A DNA stretch of 64,000 nt from Pantanalinema sp. (GTDB lineage: Bacteria > Cyanobacteriota > Sericytochromatia > S15B-MN24 > UBA4093). The notes under the pieces were generated by a model. The model ran no database searches and was not told the DNA's origin. It saw only the letters and a list, made by a program, of their open reading frames with translations. Numbering within the stretch: position 1 is the stretch's first letter; each line of letters starts with the position of its first letter. The DNA lies in contig DATNQI010000040.1 of assembly GCA_036704125.1 (NCBI GenBank), positions 1 through 64,000 on the forward strand, written 5' to 3'. The translations under genes and the position numbers were made by a program. Positions 12,000-21,351 of the stretch are shown one piece after another.

Positions 12000-12178
12000 T
12001 TTCCGTCCTGCCGCATGAGGGCCACGTACAGCGCGTAGAGACCGGTCGCGAACCCGAGCACCGCCCCCGCGAGCAGGCCCCAGGGGGCCACGCCAAACCA
12101 GCGGTCAACGAAGTACCCGAGCGCGGTGCCCCCAAGAAGGGCGCCGGCAAAGCCGTAGGCGGCCTCGATCCCTTTCAA
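11996..12178 (-). CDS. atpZ: AtpZ/AtpQ-like small membrane protein, first gene of the ATP synthase operon
   Basis: A 60-residue protein with two membrane helices (YGFAGALLGGTALGYFVDRWF and a second Gly/Ala-rich helix), matching the 'ATPase gene 1' family of Mg2+/Ca2+-channel-like subunits. The start is TTG at 12176-12178 with GGGAGG 5 bases upstream. The last codons overlap atpI as ATGA. A longer in-frame reading upstream has no family similarity and is rejected. Confidence 0.8.
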   Translation of the reverse strand: MKGIEAAYGFAGALLGGTALGYFVDRWFGVAPWGLLAGAVLGFATGLYALYVALMRQDGK

Positions 12179-12260
12179 AGCGTCCTCCCTCTTCCTGACT
12201 ATCGAAGCCAGAACGACTCCCCTTGCGGTTCCGAGGTCGACTTGAGCGAGATTTAACCCA

Positions 12261-12289
12261 GTTGTAACACGGATTCCGCCGCCCGACAA
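12261..12289 (-). promoter_or_regulatory. Candidate promoter of the ATP synthase operon
   Basis: On the minus strand TTGTCG, 17 bases, then TACAAC. The -10 is preceded by TGT, giving an extended -10. It lies about 80 bases before the atpZ start. A homologous match only; no start-site evidence. Confidence 0.45.
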
Positions 12290-12442
12290 GGCGAAGGGCA
12301 CACAAGATCCGCGGCGAAGAGCGCGCGTCGTTGGGCGATCGCGGGCCGTCGTGCCCCGTCGCGAACCCTCGCTCGTATCGAAGGCGGGACGAGCCGTTAG
12401 GAACGCGCAAGAAGCGGGAATTCCATGGACAGGAGGACTGAC

Positions 12443-13111
12443 ATGGACGCCTTCCACTCTTCGGCCAAGAAACCAGGCGGCACCCCCTTCGGGGGCCAGG
12501 GCTACTCGGACCAGTTCGTGCGCAGCGTCACCCAGCCCCTGACGACCAGGGGCACCCGCCCTCTCGGGTCCGGCCCCGAGGCGGCACAGCAGCTGATCGC
12601 GACCGCCGAGCAGCAGGTCGCGGTGTGCCGCACGATCCTCGAGCAGTTCGCGCCGAGGGTGGCCCTCCTCAAGGGCGCGGTGGAGCACCTCAAGAAGCCC
12701 CCCGCCCCGGCCGCGCCCAAGAAGCTGGGCTTCGGCGCCAAGAAGCCGCAGGCTCCCGCTCGACAGGCGCCCGGCGCGGGCGATCGCGCCATGATCGAGA
12801 GCCTCGCCCAGCGCCTGGCGGCCAAGCCCGACCTGTTGCGCCGCTCCGAGATCGCCCTGCACCAGTTCGCCGATGCGACGCTCAGCGTGGCGACGGCCGA
12901 GACCCGGCTGGCCGGGATCAAGGAGCTCGACCCGCACGCGGTGCCCGGCGAGCTGACGCTGCTGGAGCTGGGCAAGGTCCAGGGCAAGGTCCACCCCATT
13001 TGCAACTTCTGCGAGGTCTTCAAGGACGACGAGGTGCTCTGGCAGCTCTTCCCGCCGCCGCACCAGACCCCTGCCCCGCGCGGCAGCGGCCGCTTCTCCT
13101 TCGGGAGCTAG
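12443..13111 (+). CDS. Uncharacterised protein, paralogue of the 39627-40499 product
   Basis: A 222-residue protein. The ATG at 12443 is chosen because GGAGG lies 7 bases upstream. The N-terminus is disordered and contains TQPLTTRGTRPL; the middle is a helical region interrupted by an Ala/Pro/Lys linker. The C-terminal ~90 residues (QFADATLS ... LELGKVQGKVHPICNFCEVF ... LFPPP) align by eye with the end of the protein at 39627-40499 (FQFDDTHR ... KGKAYAICGFYENFKHD ... VFPAP). I do not recognise the domain. There is no signal peptide. It is convergent with flhB, with an attC-like repeat between them. Confidence 0.75.
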   Translation: MDAFHSSAKKPGGTPFGGQGYSDQFVRSVTQPLTTRGTRPLGSGPEAAQQLIATAEQQVAVCRTILEQFAPRVALLKGAVEHLKKPPAPAAPKKLGFGAKKPQAPARQAPGAGDRAMIESLAQRLAAKPDLLRRSEIALHQFADATLSVATAETRLAGIKELDPHAVPGELTLLELGKVQGKVHPICNFCEVFKDDEVLWQLFPPPHQTPAPRGSGRFSFGS

Positions 13112-13112
13112 G

Positions 13113-13208
13113 AGCAGCTAACAAAACCAGGCTTGTCTCGGGTTTGGCCGCTGCAAGCGGCTTGGGCGCCTGCGGCTAAAGTGGCAGCAACAGTTTCGTT
13201 AGACGCTC
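13113..13208 (-). repeat. attC-like imperfect palindrome, copy A
   Basis: This 96-bp element starts 5 bases past the flhB stop. In flhB sense it begins GAGCGTCTAACGAAACTGTT and ends CCTGGTTTTGTTAGCTGCTC, sharing both ends with the copies at 25350, 25490 and 61003 while the middle differs and is longer. The outer arms are complementary and contain GTCTAAC and GTTAGCT, close to the RYYYAAC/GTTRRRY boxes of integron attC sites. Confidence 0.8.
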
Positions 13209-13212
13209 GCCC

Positions 13213-14400
13213 CTACTCCCCGCCCCCCGGTGGGGCGGGGTTGGGGGGATTTGGATCGCTCGGAGTCTCCCTCTGCTCCAGCACCTCCAGCGGCGGCGCC
13301 ATGCTCGGGATCTCGGTGAGCACCGGCTGCTGAGCCTGCGGCCGGCGGCGCCCCTTGTACAGCAGCGCGATGATCTTGGCCACCGCCTGGAACAGCTCGG
13401 GCGGGATCGGCTGCTCCACCTCGACCTGGGCGTAGAGCATGCGCGCCAGGGGGGGATCCTCCACGATCAGGATGAAGTTCTCCTCGGCGATCCGGCGGAT
13501 CTCGAGGGCGTAGGCGTTCTTGCCCTTGGCGAGCACCATGGGGGCCTTCTGGCCCTTCTTCGGCTTGTACTCGATGGCCACGGCGTAGTGGGTGGGGTTG
13601 GTGATCACCACGTCCGCCTCGGACACCGAGCCGCGCCCGGCGTTCATGGCCATCTCCATCTGCTTCTGGCGGATGCGGCCCTTCACGTGCGGGTCGCCCT
13701 CCAGCTTCTTGTACTCGTCCTTCTGCTCCTGCTTGGACATCTTGAGGGACTTCTCGTACTGCCACTTCTGGAGGCCGTAGTCCAGGATCATCAGGGCGAT
13801 CATGGCCATGGCGACCTTCTGGACGATGGTCAGGATCAAGGAGCCCAGGAGGGCCATGGAGGCGGGCACCGCCATCCCCGAGGTCAACAGGATGTGGCCC
13901 AGGGCGTCCTTGATGACCCCGTAGGCCATCCAGCCGATGATGATGATCTTGAGGATGCTCTTGACCAGCTCGATGACCTTCTTCATCGAGAACATGTTCT
14001 TGACGCCCTTGATCGGGTTGAGCTTCTTGAAGCCCTCGGTGGGGTTGAGGGGCTTGAGGGTCAAAAGCACGCCCACTTGTAGCAAGTTGCCGATCCAGGT
14101 CAGGAAGAAGGCGATCGCGGCCAGCGGCGCGCTGCAGATGAGGATGATGAGGCAGGCCTTGAGCAGGAAGCCCAGGATTCCCTTGAGGTCGTAGTCGGTG
14201 AAGTGGGGGATCTGCTCGTAGGTCTCGACGAAGAAGCCGTAGAGGTACTTGAAGGCGTTCTGGCCGGCGAAGTTGATGCTGTAGGCGAGGCCGAACAGGA
14301 GGATGCCGACGATCACGTCCTGGCTCTTGAGGATGTTGCCCGATTTGCGCGCTTCCTGGCGTTTATGGTCTGTGGCTGATTCTGTTTTTTCGTCCGACAC
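13213..14400 (-). CDS. flhB: Flagellar biosynthesis protein FlhB
   Basis: A 395-residue inner-membrane protein of the flagellar export gate, controlling the rod/hook-to-filament substrate switch. The N-terminal cytoplasmic start (SDEKTESATDHKRQEARKSG), four membrane helices and the autocleavage motif NPTH (about 266-269) followed by YAVAIEYKP are all present. The start is GTG at 14398-14400. The C-terminus has an extra Pro-rich tail (PNPPNPAPPGGGE) encoded by a G/C-rich repeat-like sequence. It stands alone here, away from other flagellar genes. A type III secretion SctU paralogue is less likely. Confidence 0.92.
   Translation of the reverse strand: MSDEKTESATDHKRQEARKSGNILKSQDVIVGILLFGLAYSINFAGQNAFKYLYGFFVETYEQIPHFTDYDLKGILGFLLKACLIILICSAPLAAIAFFLTWIGNLLQVGVLLTLKPLNPTEGFKKLNPIKGVKNMFSMKKVIELVKSILKIIIIGWMAYGVIKDALGHILLTSGMAVPASMALLGSLILTIVQKVAMAMIALMILDYGLQKWQYEKSLKMSKQEQKDEYKKLEGDPHVKGRIRQKQMEMAMNAGRGSVSEADVVITNPTHYAVAIEYKPKKGQKAPMVLAKGKNAYALEIRRIAEENFILIVEDPPLARMLYAQVEVEQPIPPELFQAVAKIIALLYKGRRRPQAQQPVLTEIPSMAPPLEVLEQRETPSDPNPPNPAPPGGGE
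13216..13256. repeat. G-rich REP-like sequence at the flhB 3' end
   Basis: CCCCGCCCC, CCGGT, GGGGCGGGG makes a 9-bp hairpin continued by a six-G run. The same hairpin core is found twice, inverted, at 57698-57847. Here it is translated as the Pro/Gly tail of FlhB. Confidence 0.6.
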
Positions 14401-14663
14401 GCAGCCCCACCCCCTCTCCTCGGCGCATGTGAGCGTGACTTGCCGCAGCGCCCGCGGCTGGTCAGGCCTTCGCGTGACTTGCAACACGGAACTTCCGCCA
14501 CGCCGGTCTTACTATACCTCACACACCCCCAAGGCCGCCCCAACCCAGTGCGGGAGCGGCCGCGGGTCCCCGCGATCGTCGCCATGGCCCGATCCCGCGC
14601 TTCGCCCCGTGGCGAAGGCAGCATCGCCGTGCGCGCGGAGGCCCCCGCCCGGAGAACATCGCC

Positions 14664-15545
<882 letters not shown>

Positions 15546-15552
15546 GCACAAC

Positions 15553-15591
15553 ACGACGAGGGCCCGCCGATCATCGGCGGGCCCTCGTCGT
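15553..15591. terminator. Bidirectional terminator hairpin after xerD
   Basis: An 18-bp perfect stem (arms 15553-15570 and 15574-15591) with a 3-base loop, followed by TTT on the plus strand. It sits between two convergent genes. Confidence 0.75.
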
Positions 15592-15606
15592 TTGGAAGCC
15601 GTGGGG

Positions 15607-16758
15607 CTAGATCGACCGGAGCCACATGTCGTTGACGCGCTGGGTCTGGCCGTTGCGCTCGAAAGAGCCCTCAGTCGTGATGCGGTTGCCGGCGGTGTCG
15701 GTCTTGTCGACGGCCTTGCCGCCGAGGCTCATCCTGGTGATGCCCAGCGCCGAGGGCGCGATGCTCTGGTTGGTGCCGTCGCCGTTGGAGACGAGCATGG
15801 TGAGGCCCTTGCTCTCGAGGACCTTGAAGTCGGCCGCGTCGAGGTAGCCCTTCGAGGTGTCGATGCCCGCGTACTGGGCCTCGGCCTTGAGGGTCTCGTA
15901 GGCGTCCTGGTGCTTGACGCCGCGCGAGTCGACGGTGTCGATCGGCGCCCCGTTCATGGAGAGGACGCCGTCCCCCTTCTCGGCCCACTTGGTGGCGTGC
16001 ATGCCGTCCACCTCGATGCCGCGCTGGTCGACCGTGGCGTCGGTGTCCCCGTCGGCGTTGAGGTCAAAGACCAGCGGATCTCCGAGGGGCTTGCCACCGG
16101 TCTCGGCGATGACCGTGTCCCACGCCTCAAGAAGCGCCTTCTTGCTGACGGTTTCATCGCCGTTGGCGTACTCGTTGCTGTGGATGGCTGCCGCCTGCAT
16201 GCCCCAGCCCCGGTTGGCCTCGGTATTGGCGAAGTTCATGAAGGCCTCGTGATCGCCGAGGTTGAGGGTCGGGCCGTCATACTTGCCCGTCGCCATCAGC
16301 TCCTTGGCGAGTTCGAGGGCCTTCGCGCCCGCCGCGCTCCAGGTGCTGATAGGCTGGCCGTCGACACCGATGGCGCCCCCGACGCCGGAAGGGGCAGGCT
16401 TCCCCTTGGCCTTGATCGGTGAGGTGTCAACCTCGCCCTTGAGGGCGGCATCGCGCTTGCGGTAGATCTGCTCGAGCAGCTCGGGGTCGATCTTCGAAGG
16501 GGGGGTTGGATCGAAGGGGGCCATGGCGGCCCGGCCGTCGTGATCTGCGGCGAAGCGGTTGAGGTCGAGGTTGCTCTCCTCGCCGGCGTTCTTGAACTCC
16601 TGAACGTCCTTGGTGGCGCCGGACCGGTCCTGGATGCCGTCGGCGACGATGGCCTCGATGGGCTTGGCGACGGGCTCCATCTCTTCCGTCTTTCGCCCGA
16701 TGATGGCTCCGGAGATGATGGGGGTGATGCCGCCCGCGGTGATGCTCGTGTTGCCCAT
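15607..16758 (-). CDS. Uncharacterised protein with EF-hand-like calcium-site core
   Basis: A 383-residue protein starting at the ATG at 16758 (MGNTSITAGGITPII), with a G-rich ribosome site upstream. There is no signal peptide. The middle contains Ala/Asp-rich helices. From about residue 245 it carries GDPLVFDLNADGDTDAT, KGDGVLSMNG, GYLDAADFKVLES and LVSNGDGTNQ followed by LGITRMSL. This matches the order of Asp/Asn loops in the 1442-2467 product and in RTX-associated calcium regions. Ca2+ binding and a secreted or structural role are inference. Confidence 0.7.
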   Translation of the reverse strand: MGNTSITAGGITPIISGAIIGRKTEEMEPVAKPIEAIVADGIQDRSGATKDVQEFKNAGEESNLDLNRFAADHDGRAAMAPFDPTPPSKIDPELLEQIYRKRDAALKGEVDTSPIKAKGKPAPSGVGGAIGVDGQPISTWSAAGAKALELAKELMATGKYDGPTLNLGDHEAFMNFANTEANRGWGMQAAAIHSNEYANGDETVSKKALLEAWDTVIAETGGKPLGDPLVFDLNADGDTDATVDQRGIEVDGMHATKWAEKGDGVLSMNGAPIDTVDSRGVKHQDAYETLKAEAQYAGIDTSKGYLDAADFKVLESKGLTMLVSNGDGTNQSIAPSALGITRMSLGGKAVDKTDTAGNRITTEGSFERNGQTQRVNDMWLRSI

Positions 16759-16941
16759 TGTCCCGCCCCTTTCTTCGAGGGCAGCCACCGGGGCGAAAGC
16801 CTCGGGGGCGGTCCTTCTTGCTTGCGTCTGCGCCGAGAGGGAATTCGATCGCCTGAAGTCGATGAGACTAACTATTGGTTAGCTTACCCCACCGATCGCG
16901 CGACCTATCCGGATCGCTTCGCGCACAAGCGCCCGCGCATG

Positions 16942-16950
16942 TGCTAGCAT
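16942..16950 (+). promoter_or_regulatory. Extended -10 candidate for deoC
   Basis: TGC followed by TAGCAT, 58 bases before the deoC start. The -35 region (CGCACA at a 17-base spacing) is weak, as expected for an extended -10 promoter. Confidence 0.4.
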
Positions 16951-17008
16951 GCGGTGCCACCGACCGAAGCCCGCCCGGATCGGGCGTCATCGACACAAGG
17001 AGCCCGTC

Positions 17009-17692
17009 ATGGTCCCCCAGGATATCGCCCTTGCCCGCATGATCGACCACACCCTGCTCAAGGCGGACGCCACCGAGGCCGACATCGACAAGCTCTGCGC
17101 CGAGGCGCGCGAGCACCGCTTCGCCTCGGTCTGCGTCAACCCCGCCAACGTCGCCCAGGCCGCCAAGCTGCTCGCGGGCAGCGACGTCAAGGTCTGCACC
17201 GTGGTCGGCTTCCCCCTGGGGGCCTCGGCGACCGAGGTCAAGGCCTTCGAGACCCGGCAGGCCATCGAGGACGGCGCCACCGAGATCGACATGGTCCTCA
17301 ACGTCGGGGCCCTCAAGAGCGGCCAGGTCGAGCGCGTCCAGCAGGACATCCGGGCGGTGGTGGACGCGTGCCCCGAGGGCGTGATCACCAAGGTCATCCT
17401 CGAAACCTGCCTGCTTTCCGACGACGAGAAGGTCACCGCTTGCCTCCTGGCCCAGGCGGTGGGCGCCGACTTCGTCAAGACCTCGACGGGCTTCTCGACC
17501 GGCGGCGCCACCGTCCACGACGTGGCCCTCATGCGCCGGACCGTCGGCCCCGAGATGGGGGTCAAGGCATCGGGCGGCGTCCGCGATCGTGCTACCGCCC
17601 TTGAAATGGTCGAGGCCGGCGCCACCCGCATCGGAGCGAGCGCGTCGATCGCGATCGCCTCGGGCGAAGGGGCCGCCGCCGCGGGCTACTAG
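17009..17692 (+). CDS. deoC: Deoxyribose-phosphate aldolase
   Basis: A 227-residue class I aldolase that splits 2-deoxyribose-5-phosphate into glyceraldehyde-3-phosphate and acetaldehyde in deoxynucleoside breakdown. The Schiff-base lysine is in FVKTSTGF, and the second active-site lysine in [10 protein letters not shown]. The start at 17009 ([17 protein letters not shown]) has AAGGAG 6 bases upstream. The zinc-ribbon gene follows 11 bases later. Confidence 0.96.
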   Translation: MVPQDIALARMIDHTLLKADATEADIDKLCAEAREHRFASVCVNPANVAQAAKLLAGSDVKVCTVVGFPLGASATEVKAFETRQAIEDGATEIDMVLNVGALKSGQVERVQQDIRAVVDACPEGVITKVILETCLLSDDEKVTACLLAQAVGADFVKTSTGFSTGGATVHDVALMRRTVGPEMGVKASGGVRDRATALEMVEAGATRIGASASIAIASGEGAAAAGY

Positions 17693-17703
17693 CTCCTTTC
17701 GGC

Positions 17704-18117
17704 ATGCACTGCCTGCGCTGCGACGACGCCTACCTGGAGGGCACCTACCTCGGCGCCACCGCGGTGGAGCGCTGCCCGGCGTGCATGGGGCACTGGTTTG
17801 CGCGCGGCGATCTCGCCGCCTTCCTCAAGTCGCCCACCGTCGGCTACTTCGCCGATCGCTACGCCGAGCTCAAGATCCCGGCGGTGCGGATCACCGGGGC
17901 GCCGGACTGTCCCGGCTGCGGGGTGACGCTGAGGCGGGCCCGCCCCGCCCAGCTCGGCCAGGCCGCGGTGGACGTGTGCCCGCGCTGCGGCGGGACGTGG
18001 CTCGACGGGGTCGAGATCCAGCGGGTGCTCGTCACCCAGGTCAAGGGCAAGGGCCTCGTGCGCCAGGCGCTCGAGATCATCGAGTGGGTGGTGGGGCTGC
18101 CGTGGAAGACCAAGTGA
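17704..18117 (+). CDS. Double TFIIB-type zinc-ribbon protein
   Basis: A 137-residue protein with two CxxC pairs of the TFIIB-like zinc-binding type: CLRC...CPAC at the N-terminus and CPGCG...CPRCGGTWLDG at about 75-105. The CxxCGGxWLD motif is characteristic of this small-protein family, whose function is unknown. It is 11 bases behind deoC and overlaps the next gene by GTGA, so the three probably form one transcript. Confidence 0.85.
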   Translation: MHCLRCDDAYLEGTYLGATAVERCPACMGHWFARGDLAAFLKSPTVGYFADRYAELKIPAVRITGAPDCPGCGVTLRRARPAQLGQAAVDVCPRCGGTWLDGVEIQRVLVTQVKGKGLVRQALEIIEWVVGLPWKTK

Positions 18118-18893
18118 CCTTCGCCGCGCGCTGGCGCAGCCTGCCCCACGGCGGCTGCGTGGCCGGCAACCGCACCCTGTCGTGGATGGAGCGGGACGCT
18201 CTCGAGCGTCCCGCTTGCGCTTACCTGGGCGACGACGCGATGCTGGTGCCGCTCCTGGCGCACGAGGGGCTGATCGAGCTCTACATGGCCGGCAAGGACG
18301 CCCCGGCGCTGGAAGGGGCGATCGCGCGCGAGTGGCCCCGGATCGCCGCGAACATAGGCGCAGCCCCCCTGATCGTCGCCAAGGGCACCGAGGGCCGGCA
18401 CTTCGCCCCCCACGGCTTCGAGCGGATCGACGAGCTGCTCTACTACCTGCTGGACCCCCTGCCGCCAGGCGAGCAGCACCCCTCGGTGCGCCCGGCCGCC
18501 GCCCACGAGCTGGACGCCCTGGTCATGCTCGATCGCGCCGCCTTCCCCGCGGCCTTCCAGCGCAGCCGCCAGGAGATGGCCGCCCACCTGAACGAGGTCT
18601 CGGTGGTGCGCGTCGCGAGCCAGGGCGATCGCCTGATCGGCTTCACCATCCTGCAGCCGCTCGGCGAGCGGTACCACCTGGGGGCCATCGGGGTGAGCCC
18701 CGCCATGCAGAACCGGGGGTGGGGCAAGATCCTGCTCGCGGACGCCCTGGCCACCGCTCGCCTCGCCGGCGCCAAGGCCGTGGGGCTCACCACCCAGGCC
18801 TCGAACCTCTCGTCGCGCGCCCTCTACGAGCGCTTCGGCATGGTCGCGACCCCCGCGGGCCCCGTCTGGGCCCGCCGCGGCTCCCAGCCCTAG
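18114..18893 (+). CDS. GNAT-family N-acetyltransferase with extra N-terminal domain
   Basis: A 259-residue protein. The proposed start is GTG at 18114, overlapping the TGA of the zinc-ribbon gene; ATG at 18187 is an alternative. The N-terminal ~120 residues are uncharacterised (NRTLSWMERDALERP...). The C-terminal ~135 residues are GNAT: VRPAAAHELDALVMLD, then the acetyl-CoA loop VSPAMQNRGWGKIL and the ALYERFGMV end motif. The substrate is unknown. The stop overlaps that of the convergent subtilase gene by 4 bases. Confidence 0.8.
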   Translation: MTFAARWRSLPHGGCVAGNRTLSWMERDALERPACAYLGDDAMLVPLLAHEGLIELYMAGKDAPALEGAIAREWPRIAANIGAAPLIVAKGTEGRHFAPHGFERIDELLYYLLDPLPPGEQHPSVRPAAAHELDALVMLDRAAFPAAFQRSRQEMAAHLNEVSVVRVASQGDRLIGFTILQPLGERYHLGAIGVSPAMQNRGWGKILLADALATARLAGAKAVGLTTQASNLSSRALYERFGMVATPAGPVWARRGSQP

Positions 18894-20116
18894 AGCGGAT
18901 CGAGCACCGCGCGCAGCGCGTCGACGCGGCCGTAGCCCACGTACTTGTCCTTGCCGGTCATGACGGTGTCCCGGGCCGTGGCGTAGAGGCGCTCGATGAC
19001 CTGCGCCTGCGAGAGCTGGGGGTGCTGGCTGCGCACCAGGGCCGCCACCGCCGAAACGGCCGGAGCCGCCATCGAGGTGCCCGACATGATGCGGTAGCCG
19101 TTGCCCTTGGACAGCGGATAGGTCGAGAGGATCCCGTCGCCGGGCCCCGCCAGCGTGATCCAGTCCCCCCAGGTCGAGAACGAGGCCCAGCCGTCCTGGT
19201 CGTTGCTCGCCGCCACCGCCACGACCCCCGGCCAGGCCGCGGGGTAGCTGGGATCCCACTCCTTGCCGGTGTTGCCGACGGCCGCCACCACGACCACGTC
19301 CTTGTCCTGGGCATACTTGATCGCCGCGCGGCCCGCCTCGGAGTCCGAGGGGCTGCCCCAGCTCGCGTTGATGACCTTGGCGCCGTGGTCCACCGCCCAG
19401 ATGATGGCCTCGGTCGAGGCCCCCTCGGTCGTGTGGCCCGAGTTGTTGAAGATCCGCACCGGCAAGAGCTTGCAGCCGGGGGCGATCCCCGTCACGCCCA
19501 GCCCGTTGTCCTGCCGCGCCCCGATGATGCCCGCCACGTGGGTCCCGTGGCCGTAGCCGTCTTGATCGCCGCCGGCAACGGGCTGCTTCTCGCTGAAGTC
19601 GTAACCCGGCAACAGCCGCCCCTCGAACTCGGGGTGGGTGCCGTCGATCCCCGAGTCGATGACCGCCACGACCACCTCGGCGGCGCCCTTCTGCTCGGCC
19701 CATACCCGCTCGGCGCCGGTGATGACCGGGGCGTACTGGGCCGGGAAGAGGGGGTCGTTGGGCGAGGCGGCGCGCTGCGCCGGCGCGGGGGCCGGCTCGG
19801 CCTCGAGGGTGGGCAGCTGGATGGCGCGGTTGGGCTCGGCGAACACGACCCCGGGATCGGCCTCGAGCAGGGAGAGGGCGCGATCGCCCTTGAAGAGGTG
19901 CATGCCGAGGCCCAGGGACCGGACCAGGGTCAGGCCGTGCTTGCGGGCGTACCCGGAAGGCGAGACGCCGGCCTTGAGGCGGATGATGTGCTCGCCTGCG
20001 ATCGCCTGGCCCGAGACGCGAGCGCCGCCGCTCGAAGCGCCGGACAGGGAAGGGGCGACGGCACAGCCGGCGAGGACCAGGCCGAGGGCGGCGAGCGCGA
20101 GACGGGCAATCCGCAT
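18890..20116 (-). CDS. Subtilisin-like serine protease lipoprotein (S8 family)
   Basis: A 408-residue exported protease. A lipobox (LAGC, Cys18) follows a short signal peptide. A propeptide-like region (about 30-100) precedes the catalytic domain. The catalytic triad is visible: Asp in VIDSGIDGTHPEF, His in GHGTHVAGI, Ser in SGTSMAAPAV, with oxyanion Asn in AAVGNTG. The C-terminus is short, without added domains. Anchoring in the outer or inner membrane is inferred from the lipobox. Confidence 0.93.
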   Translation of the reverse strand: MRIARLALAALGLVLAGCAVAPSLSGASSGGARVSGQAIAGEHIIRLKAGVSPSGYARKHGLTLVRSLGLGMHLFKGDRALSLLEADPGVVFAEPNRAIQLPTLEAEPAPAPAQRAASPNDPLFPAQYAPVITGAERVWAEQKGAAEVVVAVIDSGIDGTHPEFEGRLLPGYDFSEKQPVAGGDQDGYGHGTHVAGIIGARQDNGLGVTGIAPGCKLLPVRIFNNSGHTTEGASTEAIIWAVDHGAKVINASWGSPSDSEAGRAAIKYAQDKDVVVVAAVGNTGKEWDPSYPAAWPGVVAVAASNDQDGWASFSTWGDWITLAGPGDGILSTYPLSKGNGYRIMSGTSMAAPAVSAVAALVRSQHPQLSQAQVIERLYATARDTVMTGKDKYVGYGRVDALRAVLDPL

Positions 20117-20189
20117 ATCAAACTCCTCTTATTAAAATATTAAGAAGAGTTTAAAGGATCGCCATCCCCCGGACAAGGGGGCCACCCCC

Positions 20190-20227
20190 AAAAAGGTGAC
20201 CCCCCCGGCGGCGCCGCCGAGGGGGTC
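20190..20227 (-). terminator. Rho-independent terminator after the GNAT gene
   Basis: On the minus strand a 15-bp stem around GGCGGC/GCCGCC (20198-20227, one mismatch) is followed by ACC and TTTTT. It lies downstream of the gene ending at 20371 and ahead of the subtilase start. Confidence 0.7.
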
Positions 20228-20327
20228 GGTTCATGCTCATCATAATAGGCCCTCCCCACCGCCCGGGCCTCGTCCGGTGCCACCAAGAACGGGGCCGCTT
20301 TTCGTCGGGATCGGCCATTGATGTTAC

Positions 20328-20392
20328 AGGTTGCGCTCCCAGGCCTGCAGCAGCTTCGAGAGCGGCGCGTTCAGAGGTTGCGCTCCCAGGCC
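20328..20392. repeat. 18-bp direct duplication of a gene 3' end
   Basis: AGGTTGCGCTCCCAGGCC occurs at 20328-20345 and 20375-20392. Each copy encodes the C-terminal AWERNL plus a stop on the minus strand. The outer copy lies in another frame beyond the used stop codon. Confidence 0.85.
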
Positions 20393-21279
20393 ACGAAGAA
20401 GGGGAAGAAGCCCCACTGCTCGTAGGCCGCGTAGGCCGGGCGGTTCAGGGCGTAGACCGAGAGGGTGAGCCACTCGGCCCCCTGCTCGGCGAGCCAGCCG
20501 GCAGCGCGGCGGTAGAGGGCCCTCGCGATCCCCTGGCGCCGACAGGCGGGGGCGACGTAGAGGTCGTAGATGAGGCCGCCGTCGGGGGGCTCGACCACCG
20601 CGAAGACGAAGCCCACCAGTCGCCCTTCCCGCTCGGCCACGAAGAAGGCGTGAGGGCGCGTCGCCCCGTAGTCCCGGTACCCCTCCCGGGTCAGCGCGAC
20701 CAGCGCCTCGCGCGGGGGCGAAGGCAGGGAGCCGCTCAGGGTGGCGAGGTAGGCCGCGACCTCGGCCCCCATGGCGGCAACCGCGTCGAGCTCCTCCGGG
20801 CGCATGGGCCGGATGGTGGGGTCGAGGGGCTCGTCGGGGAAGCGATTGGTGAACATGGCCACCCGCTCGGGGAAGCCCCCCGCTCCTGCCAGCGCGCTCA
20901 GCAGGTCGGCCTCCTGGGGCTCCATGTTGAGGGTGACCCGGGCAAAGCCCCGCTCGCGCGCCCAGTCGGCAAGGCCGTCGACCAGCGCGACGATCGCCTC
21001 GCCCGGATCCAGGTCGGGGGAAAGGAAGTGGTCCGCGAGCGCCCGCTCGAGGCCCTCCGTGTAGGGGATGGGGTGGCGCTGGATGCCGGCGAAGCCCGCG
21101 AGGCCGCGCGGCGTCTCGACGACGAGCAGCGCCTCGAACTCGCTGAGCACCTGCGGCCACTCGGCGTGCCACCGCTGGTAGACCGCGGCGTGGTAGCCGT
21201 TGCCGCCGTGGCCCGCCTCGAGGAGGGCCATGAGGCGCGGCATGTCGCTTTCGGTGGCTGGGCGGGCAATCGGCTTCAC
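20371..21279 (-). CDS. GNAT-family N-acetyltransferase
   Basis: A 302-residue protein starting with GTG at 21279 (VKPIARPATESDMPRLMALL) and AGGA 4 bases upstream. It has two GNAT-like halves. The C-terminal half is clear: VGFVFAVVEPPDGGLIYDLY, then VAPACRRQGIARALYRRA and YAAYEQWGFFPFF. The N-terminal half is more diverged. The substrate is unknown. It is divergent from the aldolase gene, 72 bases between starts. Its 3' end is duplicated just downstream. Confidence 0.82.
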   Translation of the reverse strand: MKPIARPATESDMPRLMALLEAGHGGNGYHAAVYQRWHAEWPQVLSEFEALLVVETPRGLAGFAGIQRHPIPYTEGLERALADHFLSPDLDPGEAIVALVDGLADWARERGFARVTLNMEPQEADLLSALAGAGGFPERVAMFTNRFPDEPLDPTIRPMRPEELDAVAAMGAEVAAYLATLSGSLPSPPREALVALTREGYRDYGATRPHAFFVAEREGRLVGFVFAVVEPPDGGLIYDLYVAPACRRQGIARALYRRAAGWLAEQGAEWLTLSVYALNRPAYAAYEQWGFFPFFVAWERNL

Positions 21280-21339
21280 GCGTTCCTCGCGATGGGGCAG
21301 GGGCAAGTTGTCTATACCCCGCGCGAAGGCAGGCAAGCG

Positions 21340-21345
21340 TATAAT
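21340..21345 (+). promoter_or_regulatory. TATAAT box 6 bases before the aldolase ATG
   Basis: A perfect -10 hexamer. The expected start site falls on or next to the ATG at 21352, and no Shine-Dalgarno sequence precedes it, so a leaderless mRNA is suggested. Confidence 0.5.
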
Positions 21346-21351
21346 GGCTCC

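Noticed and set aside
11996-13063. 355-residue reading for the AtpZ-like gene
   Set aside because: Residues before 12178 are antisense of the 12443 gene and unlike the family; a TTG start with a ribosome site fits the short form.
16867-16885. CTAAC...GTTAG inverted pair upstream of deoC as an attC-like copy
   Set aside because: Only five bases pair, and the rest of the repeat family sequence is absent.
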